Source of the DNA: BOG-932 sp965276835
GTDB lineage: Bacteria; Pseudomonadota; Alphaproteobacteria; BOG-932; Roseiterribacteraceae
Length of the DNA stretch: 64,000 nucleotides
Assembly: GCA_965276835.1 (NCBI GenBank)
Contig: OZ255631.1
Span: 4,030,001 to 4,094,000, forward strand
Direction: 5' to 3'
The notes under the pieces are model-generated. The model saw nothing but the letters and a program-made list of their open reading frames with translations. It searched no databases and had not been told where the DNA came from. The position numbers and the translations under genes are program-made. Shown here one piece after another: positions 9,599 through 18,043 of the stretch. Positions within the stretch are counted from its first letter, which is position 1. Each line of letters starts with the position of its first letter.

Positions 9599-10276
9599 TT
9601 AGTGGCTGGCCGCCGTCTCGACCAACTGCCAGTTCGGGTCGCGCGACCCGAGATCGCGTGAGAAAGTCCACAGATCGATCATCTCGTGTTCCGGCGGCGC
9701 AGTATCGCCGGGATGAAGTTGCCGGCTGGCAAAGCGAACCTGTATTTGCGCTTCGCGCGCAATGACACGGGCATCGACAAGCTCGGCCCCGATCGGCCCG
9801 TCGAACCGAATGGTGTCCGGGACATCGCGATTGGGGCGCTCCGAGATGACGCGCCCGAACTCTCCATACAGCTGGGAGCTTAGCAGCGGCCTCAGCGTCG
9901 CAAGATCGCCCACGGCAAATGCGGAAACGATCATCTGAAAGGCTTCGCGCGCGCCGCCCAGGAAATGCTTTTCGTCGAAACTGGGATCGGCAGTGCGGAC
10001 ACGCGCAATCTTGGCATCGAGCGATTGCGGCAGGGTGGGGTCGTTATCGATCACCACCGCAGGCCGGCCGCCGGGATTATTCGCCGAATCGGCCGCCCCG
10101 GTGCGGAACGGGGCTACCGAACCACGATCCAGCGGATTCGAATGCTCCCGCTCTTCCCCCGTGCGGCGCCCCAGAACGGCGCGCAGCCGAAAAAATAGAA
10201 AGATCGCGATACCCGCGAAGATAAGAATGTTAATCAACGAACCGTCGTCGCCCATCGTTTTCCCATACCGGTCCAT
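9599..10276 (-). CDS. Tim44-like domain protein (TimA type)
   Basis: A 225-residue membrane-anchored protein. One transmembrane helix is at about 15-31 (LINILIFAGIAIFLFFRL), a polar linker follows, and the Tim44-like domain runs from about 90 (FDEKHFLGGAREAFQMIVSAFAVGDLATLRPLLS) to the end. Bacterial Tim44-like proteins are relatives of the mitochondrial import motor subunit and bind membranes. The start may be 10276 or the second ATG at 10255. It lies between the Smr gene and the divergent fxsA, as in other Alphaproteobacteria. Confidence 0.88.
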   Translation of the reverse strand: MDRYGKTMGDDGSLINILIFAGIAIFLFFRLRAVLGRRTGEEREHSNPLDRGSVAPFRTGAADSANNPGGRPAVVIDNDPTLPQSLDAKIARVRTADPSFDEKHFLGGAREAFQMIVSAFAVGDLATLRPLLSSQLYGEFGRVISERPNRDVPDTIRFDGPIGAELVDARVIAREAQIQVRFASRQLHPGDTAPPEHEMIDLWTFSRDLGSRDPNWQLVETAASH

Positions 10277-10411
10277 CGACCATCTCTACCGGCGCCGTTG
10301 CGACCCAATGTCGGTCACCCTAGCGCCGCCGGGCATATCATCCCATGTTCCAAAGGCCGGCGGCGATTATTTTCATACCGCCTCCGGGCCTATTGATGAC
10401 AAATAGGGTCG

Positions 10412-10840
10412 ATGACCCGCTCTCACAAGCGTGATGCAATGCCGCTGCTCCTGATCCTGGCCCTTCCCTTGGCGGAGATCGCCACCTTCATCATCGTGGG
10501 AAATGCGATCGGTGTGGTGCGCACGTTGTTGCTGATCGTCATTTCCTCCGCGATCGGTTTCGTCATGTTGCGCGACGCAGGGATTATGACGGCGTTCAAG
10601 CTGCAGCGGCAAAACGGCAACCAGGCCGCGATCCTGGCCGAAGGCGGAACCCGGATGCTGGCAGGCCTGCTGTTGCTGATCCCGGGATTCCTGACCGATA
10701 TCGCCGCTCTTTTGATCCTAATCCCAGCGGTGCGGGCGCTTCTGTTCAAGCGCGTTCATGTGCCGCAGCCCTCCGCAGACGGCGGTCCCAGCCAGCCCGA
10801 TCAAACGATCGACGGCGATTTCCGGCGGTTGGACGGATAA
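10412..10840 (+). CDS. fxsA: FxsA family membrane protein
   Basis: A 142-residue inner-membrane protein with about three to four hydrophobic segments: LLLILALPLAEIATFIIVGNAIG, LLLIVISSAIGFVML and LLLLIPGFLTDIAALLILIP. The PLAEIATFIIVG and GLLLLIPGFLTD motifs are FxsA signatures. E. coli FxsA lowers exclusion of phage T7 by the F plasmid; its cellular role is unknown. An internal ATG at 10439 is an alternative start closer to the family N-terminus. Confidence 0.88.
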   Translation: MTRSHKRDAMPLLLILALPLAEIATFIIVGNAIGVVRTLLLIVISSAIGFVMLRDAGIMTAFKLQRQNGNQAAILAEGGTRMLAGLLLLIPGFLTDIAALLILIPAVRALLFKRVHVPQPSADGGPSQPDQTIDGDFRRLDG

Positions 10841-10904
10841 AGCTTGGCGGTTGTGCCCCGCGAAACGGCGTGATAGGCAGCCGCCGCTACCACAGGGGAT
10901 TTAA

Positions 10905-11414
10905 ATGACCGATCTTTCCGGAAACGGATCCGACAACGGCGCGCCCGAAACCGACGGCCGGGGTTCGCTCGGCGTCAATGCGCAATATATCAAAGATCTG
11001 TCGTTCGAAAGCCCGAACGTCCTGCGCATTATCAGCCAGCCCGGTGGCCAGCCGGAGGTTCAGTTCAATCTCGGCGTCCAGGCGAACACGGTCGGGCCGG
11101 ATCTCTATGAGGTCACGCTGACCGTCCGCGCGGAGGCGAAGCGCGACGGTCTGGTCGCCTTCATCATCGAACTGGCCTATGCCGGCGTCTTCACCATCAC
11201 TGGCATTCCGCAGGATCAGATGGAACCGGTGCTGTTCATCGAGGGGCCGCGCCTGTTGTTCCCGTTCGCCCGCGCGATCATCTCGGACCTGACGCGTGAC
11301 GGCGGCTACACGCCGCTGATGCTGAACCCGATCGATTTCGTCGATCTCTATCGCCGCAAATTGGCGGAGCGCCAGGCCGCCGATGGCACCAGCGAAAGCC
11401 TGTTGCCGAACTGA
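10905..11414 (+). CDS. secB: protein-export chaperone SecB
   Basis: A 169-residue cytosolic chaperone that keeps preproteins unfolded and hands them to SecA. The core INAQYIKDLSFE-like segment (VNAQYIKDLSFESPN), the VTLTVRAEAK strand and the Pro/Gly-rich YAGVFTI and GPRLLFPFARAIISDLTRDGGYTPLMLNPIDF motifs are typical. The first 22 residues are a polar extension. It abuts the convergent dnaQ with no gap. Confidence 0.97.
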   Translation: MTDLSGNGSDNGAPETDGRGSLGVNAQYIKDLSFESPNVLRIISQPGGQPEVQFNLGVQANTVGPDLYEVTLTVRAEAKRDGLVAFIIELAYAGVFTITGIPQDQMEPVLFIEGPRLLFPFARAIISDLTRDGGYTPLMLNPIDFVDLYRRKLAERQAADGTSESLLPN

Positions 11415-12122
11415 TTAGGCCGACGCTGCCGGGGCCGGCATAACCTCAACCCATAACGGCGCCTTCAACTGCGCCACCATGGCGGCATGGGCGGCCAGCT
11501 CGCCTTCGCTTGGCTCATGCAGCCGCGGCGTCCGCTGCATGATCGTTTCGGTAATCACGCCGACAGCAACCTTGGCATCCATCGCCAAGGCCAGACCCTG
11601 CTGCCGCCCGCCCAAAAGCTCTACATAGCATTCCGCCAACAGTTGTGCGTCCAGCAGTGCGCCGTGCAGCGTGCGGCTGGAATTGTCGACATTGAACCGG
11701 CGGCATAATGCATCGAGATTAGCAGGCGCGCCCGGAAAGCGGCGCCGCGCCAGCTTCACCGTGCAGGTTGCACGGTCGGGCGGCATCTGCGGCAGACCGA
11801 GCTTTGCAAACTCGGCGTTCAGAAAGCCCATGTCGAAATCGGCATTGTGGATCACAAACCGCGCGTCGCCGATAAAATTAAGAAATTCGCCGGCGATCTC
11901 GCCAAATACCGGCTCCTTCGACAGCCTCTCCCGCGTCAGTCCGTGAACGGCAACCGCCTCGTCGGAGATATCGATCTCCGGATTGAGGTAACAATGGAAC
12001 GATCGGTCGGTGGGAATATGGTTGACCAGTTCAAGGCAGCCGATCTCGACGATCCTGTGCCCCTGGCGCGGATCGAGGCCGGTCGTTTCCGTATCGAGAA
12101 CGATCTCCCGAATGCCTTCCAT
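11415..12122 (-). CDS. dnaQ: DNA polymerase III epsilon subunit (proofreading exonuclease)
   Basis: A 235-residue DEDDh 3'-5' exonuclease. Exo I is VLDTETTGLD (acidic residues 9 and 11), Exo II is FVIHNADFDMGFL, and Exo III is HGALLDAQ with the catalytic His and Asp. A C-terminal tail of about 60 residues follows, where epsilon binds the polymerase subunit. It is part of the origin-side cluster dnaQ-coaE-aroE-maf-PPSR, all read away from the predicted origin. Confidence 0.96.
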   Translation of the reverse strand: MEGIREIVLDTETTGLDPRQGHRIVEIGCLELVNHIPTDRSFHCYLNPEIDISDEAVAVHGLTRERLSKEPVFGEIAGEFLNFIGDARFVIHNADFDMGFLNAEFAKLGLPQMPPDRATCTVKLARRRFPGAPANLDALCRRFNVDNSSRTLHGALLDAQLLAECYVELLGGRQQGLALAMDAKVAVGVITETIMQRTPRLHEPSEGELAAHAAMVAQLKAPLWVEVMPAPAASA

Positions 12123-12159
12123 CGCGCGTTTACCCCATGAATGCGACTCGACGATACTA

Positions 12160-12174
12160 ACCGAAAAATTCGGT
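12160..12174. repeat. short perfect inverted repeat upstream of dnaQ
   Basis: ACCGAA and TTCGGT flank a 3-base A-rich spacer, about 40 bases ahead of the dnaQ start. It could be an operator or a weak RNA hairpin. I can say no more from sequence. Confidence 0.3.
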
Positions 12175-12260
12175 GTGCATCAGCCTGCCGGGCATAAATG
12201 TAAATGATCCGAAGACCCGCAAGGCCATGACTTAAAGCGCAATCATCGCGTGCTTAAGAT

Positions 12261-12866
12261 TCACCCCGGTCTCCCGCCTAAGAATTTCAGCTGGCGAACG
12301 ATCCTCTTCAATTGGCGGAAGGTATCGCCCCGGTGGCCGCCGCTGCGCACCACGAAATCGGCGCGCCGGCGTTTGACACCGTCAGGCACTTGGCGGGCCA
12401 GGATGGACTTGAATTTCTCGACCGTCATGCCGCGTCGCGCGAGTACCCGCTGACGCTGAATTTGGGGCGGTGCGCTGACCACGATCACGACATCGACCGT
12501 CTTCTCACCGCCGCTTTCGTAAAGCAGCGGAATGTCCAGTACGATCAATTGTTCCCGCCGCCGGGCCGCGGCCATGACGAAGGCGCGGCTGGACTGGCGA
12601 ACCATCGGATGCACAATCGCTTCCAGCCGGCGCAAGGCGGCGGTGTCGCCGAATACCCGGTCGCCCAGGATTTTGCGGTCGATTCGGTCGCCCTTCAGCG
12701 CCTCCGGGAAAATCGCCGCTACCTTTTTAACCGCCCGTCCACCAGGCCCGAGCAACCGGTGAACAGCAGCATCGGCATCGTGAACCGGAACACCCAATTG
12801 CCTTAGTGCCAAGGCTGCATTCGACTTCCCCATGCCGATCGATCCGGTCAGGCCGGCGATCGTCAT
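12261..12866 (-). CDS. coaE: dephospho-CoA kinase
   Basis: A 201-residue P-loop kinase for the last step of coenzyme A synthesis. The Walker A loop GLTGSIGMGKS is at residues 4-14, and DADAAVHRLL and DIPLLYESG are family motifs. The ATG at 12866 puts the P-loop at the usual place near the N-terminus. An ATG at 12887 would overlap aroE and add seven residues. Confidence 0.96.
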   Translation of the reverse strand: MTIAGLTGSIGMGKSNAALALRQLGVPVHDADAAVHRLLGPGGRAVKKVAAIFPEALKGDRIDRKILGDRVFGDTAALRRLEAIVHPMVRQSSRAFVMAAARRREQLIVLDIPLLYESGGEKTVDVVIVVSAPPQIQRQRVLARRGMTVEKFKSILARQVPDGVKRRRADFVVRSGGHRGDTFRQLKRIVRQLKFLGGRPG

Positions 12867-12876
12867 ATGACCGGGC

Positions 12877-13704
12877 CTAAGCGCCATGCTGGATCGCCGC
12901 CAAAACGTGATCGCGCAATGCCGGCGTCACCTGCGGCGTAACGCCGAACCAGGCGCCGAATCCTTCGACCGCCTGATAGAGCAACATCCCCAACCCATCG
13001 ACAACCGGGTTCCCGCGCGAGCGGGCGCGCGCTAGCAAATCGGTTTCCAGTGGGCGGTAGACGATGTCCGTCACCAGCGCAGCAACCGGCAAGCCGGCAA
13101 GGTCGATCTCAAGCGGCGGCTGTCCGGTCATCCCCAGGGAGGTCGAATTGATCAACAACCCGCATCCGTCCAGCATTCGCGCGCGGTCGTCCCACTCGTA
13201 GACAGTGGCCGGAAACGCTGCCGCCAGTGTTTCGGCGCGCATCCGGTTTCGGTTTGCAATGCGGATTTCCCGAACACCGGCACCGGCCAAGGCAGCAAGG
13301 ACGGCGCGCGCTGCACCGCCGGCACCCAGCAATACCGCTGGCCGATCCGTCCGTATCGCACGCGCCGCACGGATACTGGCAAGAAAACCGGGCGCGTCGG
13401 TGTTGCGGCCCTCGAACCGGCCTTCACCCACGGCGACAACGGTGTTGACCGCGCCGATCTCCTTTGCCGTCCGCTCGATACCGTCGAGCAGCGGAATGAT
13501 CGTTTCCTTATGCGGTACCGTCACATTGAATCCACACCACCCGCCGACCCTGAAACGGTCGATCGTGTCTTCCAGCCAGTCTGGCGACACGACCACCGCC
13601 TCATACCGCCCCTTGATCCCCAGTTCCGCCAGCCAGAACCGATGAATACGCGGCGAGAGCGAATGCCCGACCGGCCACCCAATGACACCGGCGCGGAGCA
13701 TCAT
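12877..13704 (-). CDS. aroE: shikimate dehydrogenase
   Basis: A 275-residue NADPH-dependent enzyme of the shikimate pathway. Substrate-binding motifs GWPVGHSLSPRIHRF and FNVTVPHKE (catalytic Lys), the glycine-rich loop GAGGAARAVLAAL, the NADP motif ANRNRMRAE and the C-terminal DGLGMLLYQAVEGF are all seen. It overlaps the end of maf by four bases. Confidence 0.97.
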   Translation of the reverse strand: MMLRAGVIGWPVGHSLSPRIHRFWLAELGIKGRYEAVVVSPDWLEDTIDRFRVGGWCGFNVTVPHKETIIPLLDGIERTAKEIGAVNTVVAVGEGRFEGRNTDAPGFLASIRAARAIRTDRPAVLLGAGGAARAVLAALAGAGVREIRIANRNRMRAETLAAAFPATVYEWDDRARMLDGCGLLINSTSLGMTGQPPLEIDLAGLPVAALVTDIVYRPLETDLLARARSRGNPVVDGLGMLLYQAVEGFGAWFGVTPQVTPALRDHVLAAIQHGA

Positions 13705-14303
13705 GACCCGATCACGCCTTCCGCGCGCAGAAATGCCAACAGGGGCAGCAGGGCCATACCCTGGATCGTGAAATGACTTCCGTTGACCGCACCGAACAGT
13801 TGAATGCCCATCCCCTCAATCTGGTAACAGCCGACAGAACTCAGCACCGCATCTCCGACACGATCAAGATATCTTTCGACGAAATCGAGTGTAATTGGGC
13901 GTACAATAAGTTCCGCAGTATCGACATTACGCCAGATCGCCTGACCGTCCCGCAGAGCGACGGTTGCGGAATGAAGTCTGTGGGACCGGCCGGAAAGTTT
14001 TAACAGTTGCCGTCCGGCGGCAGCGCGGTCCATCGGTTTGTCGAACCACTCGTCGCCGCATTCCAGCATCTGGTCCGCACCGAGGACAATAACGCCGGGA
14101 TGACGTGGAGCAACTTGCTTTGCCTTTGCCAATGCCAGTGCCTCGGCGGTTTCCACGATGGTCAACCCTCGCGCGCGGCATTTGATCTTCAGTGCGCCCT
14201 CATCGACGTCGGGGCGGTCGACTTCAAAGGGCACACCTGCGGACCGCAGCATGTTCTGCCGCGTTGCGCTGCCCGACGCGAGAATTACGGAAGCGGTCGT
14301 CAT
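13701..14303 (-). CDS. maf: Maf family nucleotide pyrophosphatase
   Basis: A 200-residue housekeeping pyrophosphatase that removes non-standard or modified nucleotides. Signatures: VILASGSATRQNMLRSAGVPFEV, VLGADQML, KPMDRAAAGRQLLKLSGRSH and VGCYQIEGMG. The substrate subgroup (YhdE or YceF type) cannot be settled by eye. The ATG at 14303 sits one base after the PPSR stop, so translation is probably coupled; an earlier in-frame start at 14330 lies inside PPSR. Confidence 0.94.
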   Translation of the reverse strand: MTTASVILASGSATRQNMLRSAGVPFEVDRPDVDEGALKIKCRARGLTIVETAEALALAKAKQVAPRHPGVIVLGADQMLECGDEWFDKPMDRAAAGRQLLKLSGRSHRLHSATVALRDGQAIWRNVDTAELIVRPITLDFVERYLDRVGDAVLSSVGCYQIEGMGIQLFGAVNGSHFTIQGMALLPLLAFLRAEGVIGS

Positions 14304-14304
14304 G

Positions 14305-15138
14305 TCAGAAATGCAAGGTTTCGGCTGCAATCACCTGGCGGCGCGCCAGGATTTTGATGATCTCGGCCGCCGTCTCCTCGATTGAGCGGCGGGTCACGTC
14401 GATCACTGGCCAACCCATCTTGGTGTAGAACCGACGCGCCTCGTTGACCTCTTCTCGGACGGTTTCAAGATCGGCATAGGCAGCCACTTCCGGCTGGTTC
14501 AGCAATCGCAACCGGTTTCGGCGAATTGACACGAGGCGTTCCGGATCTTCGGTCAGGCCGATGATCAACGGCGCGTTATCCGATGTCAGTATTTCGGGCA
14601 GCGCGATATTCGGCACGAACGGCACGTTCGCGGCCTTGACCCCACGATTGGCTAAATAGATGCAAGTGGGCGTCTTCGATGTTCGGGACACGCCGACCAG
14701 AATCACGTCGGCGTCCGACAGTTTCGCCGGAGACTGCCCGTCATCCTGGGACATGGCATAGTCCAACGCATCCAGCCGGCTGAAATATTCCTCGTCCATA
14801 ATGTGTTGGCGACCGGGCTGCGCCTTACTTTCAAGGCCGAGATAGTTCGACAAACCTTTCAGGATCGGGTCGAGCATTGGAATGCACGGCACCTGCAGAT
14901 TGCGGCACGTGCTCTCAAGCTTCTGTCGGAGGTCACGGTCGACTAGCGTATAGATGACGATCCCCGGTTTCTCGCTGATGCCCTCAAGCGCCAGATTCAA
15001 TTGACGTTGGGTGCGCACCAAATTCCAGAAATGTTCGATCGGACGCACGCCGTCGAACTGCGCAACGCATGCGCGCGCCGATGCGATTACCGTTTCACCG
15101 GTCGCGTCGGACACCAGATGCATATGGAAATCGCGCAA
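14305..15138 (-). CDS. pyruvate,phosphate dikinase regulatory protein (PPSR/DUF299)
   Basis: A 277-residue bifunctional kinase/phosphorylase of the family that regulates pyruvate-phosphate dikinase or PEP synthase by ADP-dependent phosphorylation. The P-loop-like motif GVSRTSKTPTCIYLANRG is near the middle, with QPGRQHIMDEEYFSRLDALDYAMSQDDGQ before it. The family N-terminus (RxFHxHLVSDxTGET) matches translation from TTG at 15138; ATG at 15123 is the alternative. It is the first gene left of the predicted origin, the position of this family in Caulobacter and Rickettsia. Confidence 0.94.
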   Translation of the reverse strand: MRDFHMHLVSDATGETVIASARACVAQFDGVRPIEHFWNLVRTQRQLNLALEGISEKPGIVIYTLVDRDLRQKLESTCRNLQVPCIPMLDPILKGLSNYLGLESKAQPGRQHIMDEEYFSRLDALDYAMSQDDGQSPAKLSDADVILVGVSRTSKTPTCIYLANRGVKAANVPFVPNIALPEILTSDNAPLIIGLTEDPERLVSIRRNRLRLLNQPEVAAYADLETVREEVNEARRFYTKMGWPVIDVTRRSIEETAAEIIKILARRQVIAAETLHF

Positions 15139-15170
15139 ACGAACATCCCGGGTCTGAGGACTGTATAGAC

Positions 15171-15179
15171 TGTGGATAA
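15171..15179 (-). promoter_or_regulatory. DnaA box, exact consensus
   Basis: TGTGGATAA reads TTATCCACA on the minus strand, an exact match to the TTATNCACA consensus. It lies 33 bases from the PPSR start. Confidence 0.8.
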
Positions 15180-15415
15180 GATGACGGCGCCCACAGCCCG
15201 TTCCAAGCCATGCACATTCGTCCCGCGCATGGCAATGTTTTCATCACCCTTGTATGAAACCAGGGCGTTGCCGACCCGAATGCGAGGGTAAGTCAACGAT
15301 CCCGCCGATGAAACGAGACGGGAACTTTTTTAAAGCGTTGGAATCAAGGAACTTCTAAAAGCCTTATCGCGTCATCCTAAGCCCTGTTCGGAAGCTCTAT
15401 CTATGTTGAAAACCC

Positions 15416-15424
15416 TGTGGATGA
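15416..15424 (-). promoter_or_regulatory. DnaA box, one mismatch
   Basis: TGTGGATGA reads TCATCCACA on the minus strand, one base from consensus. It lies on the hemE side of the AT-richer section. Confidence 0.55.
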
Positions 15425-15448
15425 AATCCGTCCCGCGACTAATCCCCG

Positions 15449-15457
15449 TTATCAACA
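15449..15457 (+). promoter_or_regulatory. DnaA box, one mismatch
   Basis: TTATCAACA differs from the consensus at one base. It is 25 bases from the previous box and in opposite orientation. Confidence 0.5.
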
Positions 15458-15503
15458 GGCATCCATCTTCAACCAAAACCTTTAAGAAAAGAGTCTATTA
15501 GGA

Positions 15504-16559
15504 ATGGGAAACCCCATGAATTCCGAACGGCCGTCCCGGAAGGCAATTCTAACCGTTCTCGGCGGGCAAGGGTTAACGCCCGCCCCCGTCTGGCTCATGC
15601 GCCAAGCTGGACGTTATTTGCCGGAATATAAGCAGCTTCGGACGCAGGCGAAGAACTTCCTGGATTTCTGTTTCCGACCGGAACTGGCCATCGAGGCGAC
15701 CTTGCAGCCGATCCGGCGCTACGGTCTCGACGCGGCGATCCTGTTTTCCGACATCCTGACCATCCCATGGGCATTGGGGCAAGACGTTCAATTCCTTGAA
15801 GGTGAAGGGCCCAAGCTGCAGGCGATCCGGTCGGCGGACGATGTGCGAAAGCTCGATGCTTCCGCTGTCGTTGCCAGGCTTTCGCCGGTTTATCAAACCG
15901 TGTCGGGCGTGAAGGCCGCACTTCCGGCCGAAACCACGCTTATCGGGTTTGCCGGGGCACCCTGGACCGTGGCCGCCTATATGGTCGAGGGGATGGGATC
16001 GCGGGATTTCCTGATCGCAAAAACCTTCGGCATGGCTGAACCGGTGGCTTTCGATCGTCTTCTCGACATTCTTGTGACATCGACCATCGAACATCTGTCG
16101 GCCCAGATCGCAGCCGGCGCAGAGGTCGTTCAACTCTTCGATAGTTGGGCGGGCGTACTGGCCGAAGAACAATTCCGCCAGTGGGTGGTCGCGCCGACCA
16201 AGGCAATTGTTGCTGGCCTTCGTACCCGTCATCCGGCTGTTCCGGTGATCGGCTTTCCGCGCGGTGCGGGTGGGTTGTTGCCGCTTTACGCGCGCGAAAC
16301 AGGGGTCACGGCGGTCGGGCTGGATACACAGGTGCCTCTGGCGTGGGCAGACGATGTTCTACCGGCGGGCTTTCCGATCCAGGGCAATCTCGACCCCGTT
16401 GCTCTGATCGTCGGTGGTCAGGTTCTGCGCGATGCTGTCCGTGTGGTTTTGGATCACGCCAAAGATCGTCCGCTGATCTTCAATCTCGGCCACGGCGTAC
16501 CAATGACAACACCGCCCGAACATGTCGCGCAATTGGTCGAACTGGTGCGTCAAGGATGA
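15504..16559 (+). CDS. hemE: uroporphyrinogen decarboxylase
   Basis: A 351-residue cytosolic enzyme that converts uroporphyrinogen III to coproporphyrinogen III. The signature PVWLMRQAGRYLPEY, the catalytic Asp region FSDILTIPWALGQ, and GFAGAPWTVAAYMVEG are present, with HGVPMTTPPEHV near the end. Two ATGs (15504 and 15516) are possible; the second has GGGA at better spacing. It is the first gene right of oriC and overlaps hemH. Confidence 0.97.
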   Translation: MGNPMNSERPSRKAILTVLGGQGLTPAPVWLMRQAGRYLPEYKQLRTQAKNFLDFCFRPELAIEATLQPIRRYGLDAAILFSDILTIPWALGQDVQFLEGEGPKLQAIRSADDVRKLDASAVVARLSPVYQTVSGVKAALPAETTLIGFAGAPWTVAAYMVEGMGSRDFLIAKTFGMAEPVAFDRLLDILVTSTIEHLSAQIAAGAEVVQLFDSWAGVLAEEQFRQWVVAPTKAIVAGLRTRHPAVPVIGFPRGAGGLLPLYARETGVTAVGLDTQVPLAWADDVLPAGFPIQGNLDPVALIVGGQVLRDAVRVVLDHAKDRPLIFNLGHGVPMTTPPEHVAQLVELVRQG

Positions 16560-17587
16560 TGAAACGCACGGCGATCGTGTTGTTCAACTTGGGCGGCCCG
16601 GACTCGCTTGAAGCCGTGCGGCCGTTTCTCTTCAATCTGTTCAACGACAAGGCGATCTTCCGCCTGCCGCAGCCTTTCCGGGCTTTGCTGGCCGCCTTCG
16701 TAGCCAAACGCCGCACGCCGACGGCAGTGGACATATACCGCCATCTGGGTGGTGGATCGCCGCTGCTGGAAAACACCGAAGCTCAGGCAAAGGCGTTGCA
16801 TCTGGCATTGGGCGGTGGTCCGAATATCCGCGTCTTCATCGCGATGCGCTATTGGCATCCATTTACCGAGCAGACCGTTTCGGATGTCCAAGACTGGCGT
16901 CCGGATGAGGTGGTGTTGCTCCCGCTCTATCCGCAGTTCTCAACCACGACCACCGCATCCAGCATGCTCGCGTGGCAACAGAGTGCACGTGCCCTGAAGC
17001 TGAACGTGCCGACCCGGTCGATTTGCTGCTATCCCGAAGCGCCAGGCTTCATCAGTGCGGCGGCGGATTTGATCGTGCCGGCTCTCGATCACGCCGCGAC
17101 TTATGGCAAGCCGCGCTTGCTGCTGTCGGCACACGGCCTGCCGGAAACCGTTGTCAAAGCCGGCGATCCATACCAAATCCAGTGCGAAATGACGGCCAGG
17201 GCCATCGTCGCGGCCCTCGGCAGGCCGGATCTTGATTGGGCGCTCTGCTACCAAAGCCGTGTCGGGCCGATGAAATGGATCGGCCCATCGACCGACGAAG
17301 AAATCCGCCGTGCCGGGCAGGACAAGGTTCCGGTCGTCGTGGCGCCTGTTGCCTTCGTCTCGGAGCATTCGGAAACTCTGGTCGAGATTGAAATCGAATA
17401 TCGCAAGCTGGCGGGCGATGTCGGCGTGCCGTATTTTCGGCGTGTCCCCGCAGTTGCGACGGCGCCATCGTTCATCGAAACGCTGGCAGGTTTGGCCGTC
17501 AAGAAACCGGCGTTGGGTGACCTGACGTCCGGCGCCGGCACGCGTATATGCCCGGAGTCGTGCGGCGCCTGTCCAATGAACATGTGA
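16556..17587 (+). CDS. hemH: ferrochelatase
   Basis: A 343-residue enzyme that inserts Fe2+ into protoporphyrin IX. LFNLGGPDSLEAVRPFLFNLFND, the metal-binding His region LLSAHGLPETVVKAGDPY and FVSEHSETLVEIEIEY are typical. The C-terminus carries a CPESCGAC cluster (three Cys within eight residues), reminiscent of ferrochelatases that hold a [2Fe-2S] cluster. The ATG at 16556 overlaps the hemE stop. The longer frame back to 16145 runs inside hemE and is not real. Confidence 0.97.
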   Translation: MMKRTAIVLFNLGGPDSLEAVRPFLFNLFNDKAIFRLPQPFRALLAAFVAKRRTPTAVDIYRHLGGGSPLLENTEAQAKALHLALGGGPNIRVFIAMRYWHPFTEQTVSDVQDWRPDEVVLLPLYPQFSTTTTASSMLAWQQSARALKLNVPTRSICCYPEAPGFISAAADLIVPALDHAATYGKPRLLLSAHGLPETVVKAGDPYQIQCEMTARAIVAALGRPDLDWALCYQSRVGPMKWIGPSTDEEIRRAGQDKVPVVVAPVAFVSEHSETLVEIEIEYRKLAGDVGVPYFRRVPAVATAPSFIETLAGLAVKKPALGDLTSGAGTRICPESCGACPMNM

Positions 17588-17593
17588 GGAAAC

Positions 17594-18031
17594 ATGGCAG
17601 GATCGCTCTATCTCTGGATCAAGGCACTGCATGTGATCGCGGTCATCGCGTGGATGGCTGGTCAGCTCTATCTGCCGCGGCTCTTCGTTTATCACGCCAC
17701 CTCACCTGTCGGATCGCCGCAAAGCGAGACCTTCAAAGTGATGGAAGCAAAGCTAATGCGGATCATCATGAACCCGGCCATGATCGTGACTTGGTTGTGC
17801 GGCTTGACCATGATCGCGATGAATCCGGCGCTGCTTTCCCAAGGCTGGCTCATGGTCAAGCTGGTCCTGGTTCTGTTCCTGTCCGCGATGCATGGGATCA
17901 TGTCGCGTTGGCGGCGGGATTTTGCCGCGGACCGCAACACCCGTTCGCAGAAATTCTACCGGATGATCAATGAAGCGCCGACACTGGCGCTGATCGTTAT
18001 CGTCATTATGGTGATCGTGCGGCCATTCTAG
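17594..18031 (+). CDS. hemJ: protoporphyrinogen IX oxidase HemJ
   Basis: A 145-residue inner-membrane protein with four hydrophobic helices. The HemJ signature is clear: LWIKALHVIAVIAWMAGQLYLPRLFVYH with the conserved His, then VMEAKLMRIIMNPAMI and WLMVKLVLVLFLSAMHGIM. HemJ oxidises protoporphyrinogen IX to protoporphyrin IX, the substrate of HemH. It begins 6 bases after hemH, so hemE, hemH and hemJ form one haem operon. Confidence 0.93.
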   Translation: MAGSLYLWIKALHVIAVIAWMAGQLYLPRLFVYHATSPVGSPQSETFKVMEAKLMRIIMNPAMIVTWLCGLTMIAMNPALLSQGWLMVKLVLVLFLSAMHGIMSRWRRDFAADRNTRSQKFYRMINEAPTLALIVIVIMVIVRPF

Positions 18032-18043
18032 TAAAAGTTTTCC

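Larger units (their letters stand above)
15139..15503. other. probable chromosomal replication origin oriC
   Basis: This gene-free stretch lies between divergent PPSR and hemE, the place of oriC in Caulobacter and other Alphaproteobacteria. It holds one exact DnaA box and two boxes with single mismatches, an AT-richer section around 15321-15366 (CTTTTTTAAAG and CTTCTAAAAG) that could unwind, and two GANTC sites (15341, 15491) of the kind methylated by CcrM. The genes on both sides are read away from it. I see no full CtrA pair (TTAA-N7-TTAA). The exact unwinding site is not shown. Confidence 0.75.

Noticed and set aside
15087..15296. Minus-strand 69-codon frame crossing the origin region
   Set aside because: Overlaps the PPSR start in another frame, with no domain; the region is better explained as oriC.
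15326..15496. CtrA binding pairs in oriC
   Set aside because: Single TTAA words occur at 15330 and 15482, but neither has a second TTAA seven bases on.
16145..16555. N-terminal extension of hemH reaching back into hemE
   Set aside because: It lies in another frame of hemE; the true start overlaps the hemE stop and fits the family.
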